Below are positions 1 to 8,822 of a DNA stretch of 37,869 nt, piece by piece. Origin of the DNA: Eubacterium sp. (GTDB lineage Bacteria > Bacillota > Clostridia > Lachnospirales > Lachnospiraceae); assembly GCA_024698585.1 (NCBI GenBank), contig JAILRB010000007.1, positions 1 through 37,869 on the forward strand, given 5' to 3'. A program made the position numbers and the translations under genes. The notes beneath the pieces were generated by a model that was given only the letters and a program-made list of their open reading frames with translations, was not told the origin of the DNA and did no database searches. Position 1 is the first letter of the stretch. Every line of letters starts with the position of its first letter.

Positions 1-1
1 A

Positions 2-1948
2 ACGATTGATAATAATGAAGCCACAAATTTTGGCGGAGGAATATCCTTGGATCTGTCTTATGGGGAATGGAGTACTTATGGACTGGGTAATGTCAGAAGT
101 ACAGTCATAATAAATGATGGAACCATTAGTAATAACAAAGCCGCAAATGGCGCCGGGATTTTTGCTTCCGGATATTTCTATTCTTACGCAGAGCCTTTTT
201 TAGGCTATAATTCTGGAATTGGAACAACATCAAATCCGGGGCTTTATATGAACGGTGGAACAATTGACGGAAATATTGCCGAGGAAGGTGGAGGATTATT
301 CATTGCAATGCTCCGTCCGAATACGGTTCGGTTAAGTAATGCTACTGTCAGTAACAATGAGGCAGATGGAGGTGCTGGACTTGAGGTATATGGTTACTGG
401 ACAAAAACACAAATAGATCACTGTAGTGTGTTGAACAATGTAGCGACTGGAAAGGGTGGAGGAATCTGCTTGCTGTCAAATAGCTCCGGAGGGGAAACAA
501 TTATTTCAAACACAGAAATTAAAGGAAATAAATCCGGTGCAATTGGTGCAGGTGTTTACTATGATGCAAATTCCCCATTGAAAATAGGCGGAACCGATGA
601 AATCCAAAATAATACCTATAATGGCAAGCAAAACAACTTAAATATCTTAAACAGTTCCAAATTAGTGACGGTTACAGGATCATTAGAAGGGGCAAAAATA
701 GGAATTTCCGACCCTACACTTTGGGGTGATAATTTAGATGATACTGATTTCTCGGCTGTTTCCACTGCAAAGCTTACTACAGGATTTAAAGCAAATAATG
801 CAATCATTCCAAAGGATGCATTTACCAGTGATCATGCTACCTGGCGACCGGACTTTAGTGAAGACGGTAATGAAGTGCGCCTGATTCGCAAGGAGTATCA
901 CTGTAAGATTATGGGAGGAAGCCTGACATTAGATGGATTGATTGGGGTAAATCTTTGGGCATATTTAGATGCACCGGAAGTATTGACTGAGGAAGAAATT
1001 TCGAAATATTCCATCCGTTTTACTTTAAGAGATGATACAGCAGAGGGAACGCAGACAGAAGTTTTTGGAAATCCTACAAAATATGTGGAGACAAAAGAAA
1101 ATAATGAAACTGTAATCTGTTATGGTTTTACCTGTGATGTTGCTGCTACACAGATGGCAGATGTAGTTCATGCAGAAATCTTTTATGAGGGAGAACCGAC
1201 AGGGGTCACGAAAGATTATACGGTAAAGCAATATACAGACAATATGCTGGGAAAATATCAGGGAAGAGCTGATAAAGAACAGTTAGAGAACTTATTAACT
1301 TCATTACTAAACTATGGAGCATATTCTCAAAAATATTTTGATTATAAAACAAATAATCTTGCAAATGAAGGATATGAAAAGACTGACACAATAGAAAACT
1401 GGAAAATTCCTGAAAAATATCAGTGGAACATTACATACAACGGTATTTCCGGAATTACTATTTCAGGGCTTCAGCTGGAGGTAGATGATGGAATCAATAT
1501 CTATATGAAGGTCACCTTGGATGGAACCAAGAAAATTACAGACTATATTTCAACCTTGCAGGGGGACCCAAACCAGGATTATTTATTTATTAATGATGAA
1601 AAGGAAACCTATAATGTTGAACGACTGCCATTTACAGATTTAGATGTTCAAAATAATAAGGTTTATCATATTATCCTGAATAATATGCCGGCAAATCGAT
1701 TTGATGATCAGTTAACCTTAAGTATTGAAGACCGGAATAATATAGAGAACAATTGCGAAATGAAATTCAGCGTCATGAGCTATTGTTATGAGATGATCAA
1801 TAATGGAAAAATTGATGAATTGGATTTAACCCTACAAAAGAAAAATGATTTAAAGAATTTCTTGAATTCGTTATGTTATTACAACCAGTTTGCAGAGATT
1901 TATTATGCAAACAATCAGTATATTAAGGATAACAATATTAAAAAATAG
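2..1948 (+). CDS. Secreted beta-helix surface protein, 5' truncated by window edge
   Basis: The reading frame is open to the left edge (it runs from base 2), so the true start and any signal peptide lie outside the window. The TTG near base 47 has no reason to be the start. The first ~200 visible residues are short repeats of the type N-N-x-A-x-x-G-G-G-I, the pattern of right-handed parallel beta-helix and Pmp-like surface proteins. From about residue 300 a different region contains a G-x-S-L-T-L-D-G-x-I-G-V-N segment and two segments resembling each other (L-N-Y-G-A-Y-S-Q-K-Y-F and, near the end, a Y-Y-N-Q-F-A-E-I-Y-Y stretch), a C-terminal arrangement I associate with clostridial surface proteins. 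The stop is followed 27 bases later by the next secreted-protein gene, so the two probably share an mRNA. An adhesin or polysaccharide-binding role is inference; no catalytic motif was identified. Confidence 0.85.
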   Translation, partial: TIDNNEATNFGGGISLDLSYGEWSTYGLGNVRSTVIINDGTISNNKAANGAGIFASGYFYSYAEPFLGYNSGIGTTSNPGLYMNGGTIDGNIAEEGGGLFIAMLRPNTVRLSNATVSNNEADGGAGLEVYGYWTKTQIDHCSVLNNVATGKGGGICLLSNSSGGETIISNTEIKGNKSGAIGAGVYYDANSPLKIGGTDEIQNNTYNGKQNNLNILNSSKLVTVTGSLEGAKIGISDPTLWGDNLDDTDFSAVSTAKLTTGFKANNAIIPKDAFTSDHATWRPDFSEDGNEVRLIRKEYHCKIMGGSLTLDGLIGVNLWAYLDAPEVLTEEEISKYSIRFTLRDDTAEGTQTEVFGNPTKYVETKENNETVICYGFTCDVAATQMADVVHAEIFYEGEPTGVTKDYTVKQYTDNMLGKYQGRADKEQLENLLTSLLNYGAYSQKYFDYKTNNLANEGYEKTDTIENWKIPEKYQWNITYNGISGITISGLQLEVDDGINIYMKVTLDGTKKITDYISTLQGDPNQDYLFINDEKETYNVERLPFTDLDVQNNKVYHIILNNMPANRFDDQLTLSIEDRNNIENNCEMKFSVMSYCYEMINNGKIDELDLTLQKKNDLKNFLNSLCYYNQFAEIYYANNQYIKDNNIKK

Positions 1949-1975
1949 TGTATTATCACTAGAAGAGGAGTAAAC

Positions 1976-2470
1976 ATGAAAAGAATAACGATAATAATGT
2001 TACTCATTTTTACGCTGGTTATCGGAAATGCCCTCAATGTGGGAGCTGCTTCCGTAAAAATCAAGCCGAAAAGTATTCGGTTAGAGGTTCGGAAAACTTG
2101 TAAACTAAAAGTAGTGGGGAAAAATGTTAAAAAAGTAAAATTTCGCTCAGAAAATAAAAAGATTGCCGTTGTATCAAAAAAAGGAATTGTACGGGGCAAG
2201 GCTGTCGGAAAATGTAAAATTTATGCGGCGGTTTATTTAAAAAAGGGGAAAAAGAAACATCTGGTGTGTAAAATCACGGTGTTAAAAAAGAAAAAAGAAA
2301 AAAAGCCGAAACGGGAAGGAAGGGAGGAAACCTCTACGGAGGCACAAACCCGAAGGGAGGATGACTCTGTAGGGAAAGAGAAAGAATCTCCGGAAATACA
2401 GTCAGAACAGGAAACCACTTCTACAAAAAAAGAACCGGTATCATTAATGCTTCCGGAATTACCAGTATAA
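1976..2470 (+). CDS. Secreted Big_2-like Ig-fold protein with Lys/Glu/Thr-rich tail
   Basis: The 164-residue product starts with an N-terminal signal peptide (two basic residues, hydrophobic run, A-A near residue 24-25). Next comes one domain of about 75 residues with the K-S-I-R-L-E-V-x-K-T-x-K-L-K-V and S-E-N-K-K-I-A-V-V-S-K-K-G-I-V-R-G motifs of bacterial Ig-like group 2 (Big_2) domains. The last 60 residues are a low-complexity, highly charged tail (K-K-K-K-E-K-K-P-K, then Ser/Thr/Glu), probably unstructured and perhaps wall-associating. No LPXTG motif is present. An AGAGGAG ribosome site lies 6 bases before the ATG. It follows the beta-helix gene by 27 bases and probably belongs to the same transcript. 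The domain usually mediates adhesion or spacing; function is otherwise unknown. Confidence 0.8.
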   Translation: MKRITIIMLLIFTLVIGNALNVGAASVKIKPKSIRLEVRKTCKLKVVGKNVKKVKFRSENKKIAVVSKKGIVRGKAVGKCKIYAAVYLKKGKKKHLVCKITVLKKKKEKKPKREGREETSTEAQTRREDDSVGKEKESPEIQSEQETTSTKKEPVSLMLPELPV

Positions 2471-2559
2471 AGAAGATAATTACCTATGCAACATCTGCTC
2501 AGTAAAAAGAATGTGGCATGTGACACCTTGCTCTTTCATGGCACATGCAGGAAACGTAC

Positions 2560-2588
2560 TTGAATAATAGGGAAGACTCATTTATAAT
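2560..2588 (+). promoter_or_regulatory. Sigma-A type promoter of prfC
   Basis: TTGAAT (2560-2565) and TATAAT (2583-2588) are separated by exactly 17 bases and lie 33 bases before the prfC start. This gives prfC its own transcription unit. Confidence 0.75.
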
Positions 2589-2621
2589 CTCTAAGGATAA
2601 AGTCATTGGAAGGAAAGGATT

Positions 2622-4220
2622 ATGAACGAGCAATTAAAAAAAGAAATAGAAAATAGAAGAACTTTTGCCATTATTTCTCACCCGGATGCCGGAAAGACCA
2701 CATTGACAGAAAAGTTTCTGCTGTATGGTGGAGCGATTAACACAGCAGGTTCCGTAAAGGGAAAGGCAAATTCCAAGTACGCAGTTTCTGACTGGATGGG
2801 AATTGAAAAGGAAAGAGGTATTTCTGTAACATCTTCAGCACTGCAGTTTAACTTTGATGGATATTGCATTAATATTCTGGATACTCCGGGACATCAGGAT
2901 TTCTCGGAAGATACGTACCGTACTTTGATGGCAGCGGATTCTGCCGTGATGGTAATTGATGCGTCCAAGGGTGTAGAGGCGCAGACCATTAAATTATTTA
3001 AGGTTTGTGTGATGCGTCATATCCCGATTTTTACCTTTATTAATAAGATGGATTTGGAAGCCAGAGATCCTTATGAATTATTAGAAGAAATTGAAAATGT
3101 GTTGGGCATTAAGACTTGTCCGATTAACTGGCCAATCGGATGCGGAAAAAGATTTAAAGGTGTGTTCGACCGAAACACCAATCAGGTGTCAATGTTCCAG
3201 GCAGTTTCTGTTGGTGGTTCCAAGAGTGCTGCGGAAACAACCTTTGATGTGAATGATGAAAAACTCAAAGAGGAAATTGGCGATGATTTATATGAACAGC
3301 TGATGGATGACACGGAATTATTGGATGGAGCAGGAGATCCTTTTGACCAGGAATTGGTGGACAAAGGAGAATTGTCACCGGTGTTCTTTGGATCTGCATT
3401 GACTACTTTCGGTGTGGAAACATTTCTGGAGCATTTCCTGAGAATGACAGAGTCTCCACTTCCTAGAATGTCAGATGCGGGATTGATTGACCCGATGGAA
3501 GAGGAAGCTTTCTCCGGATTTATCTTTAAGATTCAGGCCAATATGAATAAGGCACATCATGATAGAATTGCCTTTATGCGAATCTGTTCCGGAAAGTTTG
3601 ATGCCACAAAGGACGTGTTCCATGTTCAGAGTGGAAGAAAGATGAAGCTTTCCAGACCGCAGCAGATTATGGCACAGGACCGTAAGGTCATTGATGAAGC
3701 TTATGCGGGAGACGTGATGGGTATTTTTGATCCGGGCATTTTCTCCATTGGAGATACGATCTGTACTCCGGGGAAAAAGTTCTCTTACGAAGGAATTCCT
3801 ACGTTTGCACCGGAACACTTCTGTCGATTGGTGGCATTAGATTCCATGAAGCGTAAGCAGTTCATGAAGGGGGTTACCCAGATTGCCCAGGAAGGTGCCA
3901 TTCAGATGTTCCAGGATTACAATCTGGAAATGTCGGAAATCATTGTTGGGGTTGTTGGTACACTTCAGTTTGACGTGTTGAAGTACCGTCTGGAAAATGA
4001 GTATAACTGTGATGTACGATTAGAACCATTGCCTTACGGATATATTCGCTGGGTGGATAATGAAGGGGTAGATCTGAATTCCCTGAAGTGCCCAAGCGAT
4101 ACAAAGAAGGTAAAAGATATGAAGGGAAATCCTTTGGTATTGTTCTCTAACGAATGGTCCATTCGAATGATGTTAGAGAGAAATGAAGGACTGGAATTAA
4201 GCGAATTTAAAAAGAATTAA
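2622..4220 (+). CDS. prfC: Peptide chain release factor 3 (RF3)
   Basis: RF3 is the translational GTPase that ejects RF1/RF2 from the ribosome after peptide release. The 532-residue product matches the family length. The GTPase motifs are clear: G1 S-H-P-D-A-G-K-T (residues 19-26), the switch-I region with E-R-G-I-S-V-T, G3 D-T-P-G-H-Q-D-F and G4 N-K-M-D. The domain II/III portion contains the expected Q-x-M-A-Q-D-R and F-A-P-E-H segments. The start ATG has GGAAAGGA 5-7 bases upstream. It is monocistronic: a consensus promoter lies just upstream and a perfect intrinsic terminator starts 5 bases after the stop. Neighbours on both sides encode secreted proteins, so context adds nothing about function. 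Confidence 0.97.
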   Translation: MNEQLKKEIENRRTFAIISHPDAGKTTLTEKFLLYGGAINTAGSVKGKANSKYAVSDWMGIEKERGISVTSSALQFNFDGYCINILDTPGHQDFSEDTYRTLMAADSAVMVIDASKGVEAQTIKLFKVCVMRHIPIFTFINKMDLEARDPYELLEEIENVLGIKTCPINWPIGCGKRFKGVFDRNTNQVSMFQAVSVGGSKSAAETTFDVNDEKLKEEIGDDLYEQLMDDTELLDGAGDPFDQELVDKGELSPVFFGSALTTFGVETFLEHFLRMTESPLPRMSDAGLIDPMEEEAFSGFIFKIQANMNKAHHDRIAFMRICSGKFDATKDVFHVQSGRKMKLSRPQQIMAQDRKVIDEAYAGDVMGIFDPGIFSIGDTICTPGKKFSYEGIPTFAPEHFCRLVALDSMKRKQFMKGVTQIAQEGAIQMFQDYNLEMSEIIVGVVGTLQFDVLKYRLENEYNCDVRLEPLPYGYIRWVDNEGVDLNSLKCPSDTKKVKDMKGNPLVLFSNEWSIRMMLERNEGLELSEFKKN

Positions 4221-4224
4221 GATG

Positions 4225-4254
4225 ACGGGTTGGAGTTAACATCCAACCCGTTTT
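4225..4254 (+). terminator. Intrinsic terminator of prfC
   Basis: The perfect 10-bp stem ACGGGTTGGA / TCCAACCCGT (4225-4234 with 4242-4251) has a 7-base loop and is followed by TTTT. Confidence 0.9.
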
Positions 4255-4341
4255 GTGTTATAACTATAAGGAGAGATTTGTGCGTAAAAAAAAGAAAGGG
4301 AGGTTAATGAATTAGATAAAAAACAGAAAGAAGGGTGATAG

Positions 4342-6621
4342 ATGAATTGTTATTTAAAAAAGATTCGCGTGTTTGTTTCTGTAGCTGTTCTTATGGCGGC
4401 TTTTTTCTTTTGGGGAAATACCGTTCAGGCGGTAGTAAATTATACGGACGATAACACGGAATTTGCGAAACGTACGAAAGAGCAGGTGGCTCAGAAATAT
4501 TCTCAGGGGAAAAATGCAGGAGATGCTTATGAAGATGGAAAACAATCCACGTATTATAAGGTTCCGGCATCGGTTTCTTCCCCATATTATCAAGGGATTG
4601 TTAGTGATGACACTTTGGATGCCATGCAGGGTATGACGGAGTTTTACCGGTGGCTTACAGGTGTGGATGGATTGACACAGGATTGTGTTCAGAATGAGTC
4701 CTTACAGTATCAGGCATTGGACCGAAATTTTGAGTTTAATCATGTGATTAGTCAGTCCAGTAGGCCGGCAGATATGGCGCAGACCTTATGGAATCAGGGA
4801 TTTGATTGTAACCATAACATTTTGGCATTGGGGTATACCCCGCAGGGCTCCATTACGGGATGGATGAACGAGGGGTACAATTTACGAAACGGCTCCTGGG
4901 ATACATACGGACATCGTTACGCACTGATTCGTCCGGCCAATGTGGTGCAGCAGTTTGGATTCTGCGGAAATATTTCCATTGGAAAGTATACGCAGCAGAG
5001 TGGCCATCCGTATCACGAGGCTTTCTCAGCATTTCCGTCAGCAGGATACATGCCACAGGGATTGGTACATGCCAATGAATGTGGATGGCATGTGGATTTA
5101 AATAGCACCTATTTAAAGGTGACGAATACTTCGGGACTTCGGGTAACAATTACCAATGACAGAACCGGAACCAGTTATACAAGAAGTTCTTCTCAGGGAA
5201 CGCTGCAGTATAGTAATCCGAGCGTTACGTTTGTTCAGCCGGAAGACGCACAGTCTAATCGTTATCGTGATAATTACACAGTGCAGATTACCGGACTGGT
5301 GGATGTGAAGACCAATAGTGAGGCGACATTAACATATCATGTGAAGTTCTTCGACGAGACAGTTTATGCACAGACTTATGTGGCAGGTGTGAATCCACCG
5401 GGATACAATGAATTAGTGTTCTATTCCGGAGCGGTTAATACGACTTACTTAAAGAAGGCGGCAGCAGCCCTTGGAACCTATGTGGAAATTGTTGCAGACA
5501 GTGGATATACCGTGACAGTTCCGGTAAACGGACGCTGGATGTTAGATGAGACAAGACAATGTTATGTAAACTCGGTAGACCCGTCGGTTTTACCAAGTCA
5601 TATTACAGATAAACGAGGACTCCTTACCCGAATAGAGATTCCGTATACGATTTATTCGGATACTTATGATCGATATAATTATCTCCAGGTCTCAAGAAGT
5701 AATGTGATGGAGGGGGATTCCGGATATTTTAGAGTATTTCATTCCATCACCAATTTCCGAAGAGCGAAGCTCTTTAAGGTGAAGGGAAATGAGACGGATG
5801 GTTATTACGGAGAAGAGGCTTACGATACCAAGACTTATGCAGGGTATGAAGACAAGGATAATTATTCCTACTTCAATATTAGTGCTTTTAAACCGGAAGA
5901 TACCGGGGAATATATTTCTGTATTCTTTTTAGATGATACATGGAACATGGAAGGACGTGTTTCTGTTTCCACGGTAAACTTAAAGGTTACCAGAACTTCT
6001 CCGGAACCAACGACCACAGAAGTGACCACACAGCCAACCACGGAAAAACCAACCACAGAACCGACGACTCAGGAAGTGACTACGAAGGAAGTGACTACGG
6101 AAGAGCCGACTACAGTGCAGAAGGTGGAGGGATTGGAAGTGAATGGATGTCAAATCAATCCTATTTTTGGTGGGGTTCGAACAATTTATACAGTGACGGA
6201 TACCATTCAGGGTAAGGAAGTGGTAGAACGGGGACTGACTTATGGTGTAGGTGGCTATGCTCAGCTTTCGGATATCACTTACGGTAGCTCATCCCCATAT
6301 GTTGCAAGTTTTGCTTCTAGTGCCAAGGGACCGTTGGCAGCCAATTATTCTCAGACATTGACCGGGGCAACCAGTTATGGAATGACCCTGAAATTTGCAG
6401 CAGGAACGAAAAAGGAATTCCAGACTACCTGGTATGTCAGAGTCTATGCAAAATTGTCTGACGGAACCATTATACAGGGACCAATCAATTATTATGAAAT
6501 CTATGATTTGGCAGATTTCTTCTATCAGAATCGTGGAATGGGAAGTGCGACGGAACATGATTACTTATATGAAACAATCTTGAAAAAAGTGAATCCGTCT
6601 TATGTAAGAATTAAATATTAA
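4342..6621 (+). CDS. Secreted CAP (SCP/PR1)-like protein with Ig-like domain and shared C-terminal module
   Basis: The 759-residue product has a signal peptide ending near residue 30 (V-Q-A). Residues ~90-245 resemble a CAP/SCP domain: conserved His in F-N-H (H134), a G-W-M-N-E segment and the G-H-R-Y-A-L-I-R-P motif (H191), the pair of histidines expected in the CAP cleft. Residues ~430-550 look like an Ig-type domain (D-x-G-x-Y near its end). A Thr/Glu/Pro linker covers ~555-592. Residues 595-759 form a module found again at the end of the subtilisin-like protease in this window, ending in K-K-V-N-P-S-Y. No LPXTG or transmembrane anchor is visible, so the terminal module is a candidate for surface retention. 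The gene is monocistronic, converging on the discoidin gene with a shared terminator between. CAP assignment is good but not certain. Confidence 0.8.
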   Translation: MNCYLKKIRVFVSVAVLMAAFFFWGNTVQAVVNYTDDNTEFAKRTKEQVAQKYSQGKNAGDAYEDGKQSTYYKVPASVSSPYYQGIVSDDTLDAMQGMTEFYRWLTGVDGLTQDCVQNESLQYQALDRNFEFNHVISQSSRPADMAQTLWNQGFDCNHNILALGYTPQGSITGWMNEGYNLRNGSWDTYGHRYALIRPANVVQQFGFCGNISIGKYTQQSGHPYHEAFSAFPSAGYMPQGLVHANECGWHVDLNSTYLKVTNTSGLRVTITNDRTGTSYTRSSSQGTLQYSNPSVTFVQPEDAQSNRYRDNYTVQITGLVDVKTNSEATLTYHVKFFDETVYAQTYVAGVNPPGYNELVFYSGAVNTTYLKKAAAALGTYVEIVADSGYTVTVPVNGRWMLDETRQCYVNSVDPSVLPSHITDKRGLLTRIEIPYTIYSDTYDRYNYLQVSRSNVMEGDSGYFRVFHSITNFRRAKLFKVKGNETDGYYGEEAYDTKTYAGYEDKDNYSYFNISAFKPEDTGEYISVFFLDDTWNMEGRVSVSTVNLKVTRTSPEPTTTEVTTQPTTEKPTTEPTTQEVTTKEVTTEEPTTVQKVEGLEVNGCQINPIFGGVRTIYTVTDTIQGKEVVERGLTYGVGGYAQLSDITYGSSSPYVASFASSAKGPLAANYSQTLTGATSYGMTLKFAAGTKKEFQTTWYVRVYAKLSDGTIIQGPINYYEIYDLADFFYQNRGMGSATEHDYLYETILKKVNPSYVRIKY

Positions 6622-6669
6622 AAAAATAAAGGAACTGCTCCATCGTCTGATGGAAGACAGTTCCTTTTC
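6618..6669. terminator. Bidirectional terminator between CAP and discoidin genes
   Basis: The stem AAAGGAACTG (6628-6637) pairs with CAGTTCCTTT (6658-6667), extended by TCCATC / GATGGA (6639-6644, 6649-6654) with a GTCT loop. A runs precede it and T follows it, so it can stop transcription from both sides. Confidence 0.9.
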
Positions 6670-6681
6670 TATGAGAAAATT

Positions 6682-8433
6682 TTAGTTGAAAAGCTTGATT
6701 TCGCGGGCACCGTAGAAGTGTGCAAGATTAGAATATCTTCCCATGGAGAAGAGGAAATATCTTGCCTGAACGTTTACGGATACAGTGTCTGTATACTGGA
6801 AGTTCATTTTATCTACGTTTGTTAACATGGTCCAATCTTCTCCGTTGTTTGAGTAGAAGATGGATACACCCTTTGGTGCATCGTAATCACCAAGCCATGA
6901 AAGTTCCATGGATTTTACATAGCGTTCAGAACCTAAATCAATAGTAACTGAAGGGAACATCTGCATTGCTCTCCATACTGTGTTGATGTCTGCATCTACA
7001 AGGTTTGCAGCAACGTCATCGCCGTATACGTTTGTTGCAGTAGCAGTTGCACCTAAAGCAACATTGTTTTCTGCCTGTGTACCGGTTACGTTCACATCGA
7101 ATTTCACACCTTCAGATTCAACATTGTTTAATACAGATTTGATTACGACCTGTGCCTGACCAATTCCTAAGTCAGATAATTCATAGTAGTTACAAACTAC
7201 ATTGTCTAATTTCTTAATACCATTGACATATACGTTGTATTTGCATCCACTGTTTAATCTTTCTGCATCCTGACCCCATACAACTGCGATGGTATTGTCT
7301 CTAGGAGTGGATACTACTGCACCGATTACTTCCAATGGAACAACAGGAGCAGTTACTTCTGTAGTAGTTTCCGGAACGGTTGTTGTTTCTGCTACAGTAG
7401 TAGTTTCCGGAACAGTTGTTGTTTCTTCCTGAGTCGTAACTTCTGTTGTAGGCTGTGGTGCAGGAACCTGTTTTGTTCCCATAACTTCGATTTCGTAAAT
7501 GGAAGTTCCATATTCTGTGGCACGCTGATTGCTTGTGATCTTGATGTACTGAACCGGTCTGTTATAGAACATATCAACGGTGTCTGCGAAGTAAGAAGAC
7601 AATGTTTTTGTAACGGCATTTGTCCAAGTTACACCGTCTGTTGACCAAGAAATTGTGTATTTCTTTGCGTAAGCAGCTTCCCAGTAAATCTTAATGGAAC
7701 CAACATTGCAGATGGAACCTAAATCTAAAGTGATTGACTGAGCATCTCTGAAAGCAGAAGACCATCTAGTGCTCATGTTTCCGTCGATTGCATTGCTTGC
7801 TGCATAATTAGTATCTTCAATACTTGTTGCAGTAGCAGTTGCATCCTGAGCAAGGTTCATTACATCAGAAGTTGCTGTTGCGTTTACAGTGCCTTCTGTA
7901 GTAGCTTCTTCAGTTGTGGTTTCAGCAACGTAAGCATTTCCGACAGCTTCGATTTCATAAATGGAAACACCGTACTGTGTTGCTCTCTGGTTACAGATGA
8001 TACGGATATATCTTACCGGTCTGTTATAGAACATATCAGTTGTTTCCGGTGAGTACTGGGAACATCCATGAGTTAATGCTGTGTTCCAAGTTGTTCCGTC
8101 CTGTGACCAAGCGATGGAATAAGATTTTGCATAAGCAGCTTCCCAATGAATTGTGATTCCGCCGATTTCAACAATCTTTCCGAAATCTAACTGAATCCAT
8201 TCACCATCTTTAAAAGAAGATGACCATCTAGTTGTCATTGTTCCGTCTATTGCGTTCTGTCCGATTAATTCGTTTGATTCGTTGCTGGATGTTGTTACGG
8301 TTGCGCTCTTGGCATAATCCATTGCAATGGACTGTGCAGCTTCAACAGTTTTTACAGGACTTGCTGTAAAGGTTGTTGCGACTACAGCAGCAGTTAATAC
8401 GTAACTTACTAATTTCTTTACTGACTTTCTCAT
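6682..8433 (-). CDS. Secreted protein with three discoidin (F5/8C) domains and one Fn3-like domain
   Basis: The 583-residue exported protein starts with a signal peptide (cleavage likely near residue 33, V-E-A-A). Residues ~35-168 and ~190-330 are two closely related F5/8 type C domains, sharing W-E-A-A-Y-A-K, D-M-F-Y-N-R-P-V and the end S-I-Y-E-I-E, so they arose by internal duplication. A Thr/Glu/Val/Pro linker follows. Residues ~368-458 are an Fn3-like domain with N-T-I-A-V-V-W-G, also found in the protease at 12075. Residues ~460-583 are a third, diverged discoidin-like domain. No catalytic domain or wall anchor is visible, so a carbohydrate- or surface-binding protein is the best reading. 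The start is supported by AGAAAGGG upstream. It has its own promoter and a 5' leader of roughly 130 bases that can fold back. Confidence 0.87.
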   Translation of the reverse strand: MRKSVKKLVSYVLTAAVVATTFTASPVKTVEAAQSIAMDYAKSATVTTSSNESNELIGQNAIDGTMTTRWSSSFKDGEWIQLDFGKIVEIGGITIHWEAAYAKSYSIAWSQDGTTWNTALTHGCSQYSPETTDMFYNRPVRYIRIICNQRATQYGVSIYEIEAVGNAYVAETTTEEATTEGTVNATATSDVMNLAQDATATATSIEDTNYAASNAIDGNMSTRWSSAFRDAQSITLDLGSICNVGSIKIYWEAAYAKKYTISWSTDGVTWTNAVTKTLSSYFADTVDMFYNRPVQYIKITSNQRATEYGTSIYEIEVMGTKQVPAPQPTTEVTTQEETTTVPETTTVAETTTVPETTTEVTAPVVPLEVIGAVVSTPRDNTIAVVWGQDAERLNSGCKYNVYVNGIKKLDNVVCNYYELSDLGIGQAQVVIKSVLNNVESEGVKFDVNVTGTQAENNVALGATATATNVYGDDVAANLVDADINTVWRAMQMFPSVTIDLGSERYVKSMELSWLGDYDAPKGVSIFYSNNGEDWTMLTNVDKMNFQYTDTVSVNVQARYFLFSMGRYSNLAHFYGAREIKLFN

Positions 8434-8472
8434 TTCTCTAAACCCTTTCTTTCAAAACCCAAAATAACAAAA

Positions 8473-8565
8473 ATGGCTTAAAAGGTGTAAAAACATTTTT
8501 ATAAAACAGGTAAAAATGAATGATGCTGTCGCTTAAGAGAGAAAAAAAGCACCTGTTTAAGCCAT
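8473..8565 (-). promoter_or_regulatory. Fold-back structure in the 5' leader of the discoidin gene
   Basis: ATGGCTTAAAAGGTG (8473-8487) and CACCTGTTTAAGCCAT (8550-8565) are complementary except for one extra base. In the mRNA this joins the very 5' end to a site about 40 bases before the start codon, enclosing ~60 bases. The 5' arm can alternatively form a small hairpin (CACC..TG / CA..GGTG) followed by seven U. No known riboswitch class was recognised. Confidence 0.5.
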
Positions 8566-8573
8566 CGGTGGGA

Positions 8574-8602
8574 ATAATAGCACGATAAAAACGTTTTTAC
8601 AA
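8574..8602 (-). promoter_or_regulatory. Promoter of the discoidin gene (extended -10)
   Basis: On the minus strand TTGTAA (8602-8597), a 17-base spacer and TATTAT (8579-8574) are preceded by TGC, an extended -10. Predicted transcription begins near 8567, about 130 bases before the start codon. Confidence 0.7.
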
Positions 8603-8771
8603 TAGGCGATTTACAAAATCGCTGTTTTGTACAAAAAAGGAAAAGGCAATTTGTGTTTTGTTGTAATTTTGCTAAAGGAAATGTGGGGGAATTTGATGGA
8701 AATAAGATAGGTGAAAATATAAAATTATACAGGAATATGAAAATTTTACGAATGAATTTTTTTGGAATCAA

Positions 8772-8780
8772 TGTTATAAT
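8772..8780 (+). promoter_or_regulatory. Extended -10 promoter of the acidic EF-hand gene
   Basis: TGTTATAAT fits the TGnTATAAT extended -10; no good -35 is visible. It lies about 43 bases upstream of the small ORF. The rest of 8603-8771 is AT-rich with a small hairpin (GCGATTT..AAATCGC near 8607-8623) and no gene. Confidence 0.55.
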
Positions 8781-8822
8781 AATAATGTGCCACAGGAACG
8801 GAAAAATATAAGGAGGTTTTGA

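Noticed and set aside
2513..2548. GCATGTG / CACATGC inverted repeat before prfC, and the decamer GTGGCATGTG also at 12011-12020
   Set aside because: A 7-bp stem with a 19-base loop and no T run is not a terminator; the shared decamer lies in otherwise unrelated contexts and is probably coincidence.
4280..4315. 11-residue basic ORF (GTG start) with a ribosome site upstream of the CAP gene
   Set aside because: Very short, A-rich, GTG start, and followed by a two-codon ORF; likely chance in a purine-rich leader. No terminator or pairing accompanies it.
8607..8623. Riboswitch (GEMM or similar) in the discoidin or protease leaders
   Set aside because: The conserved aptamer sequences of the known classes that I could recall were not found; only unassigned hairpins are present.
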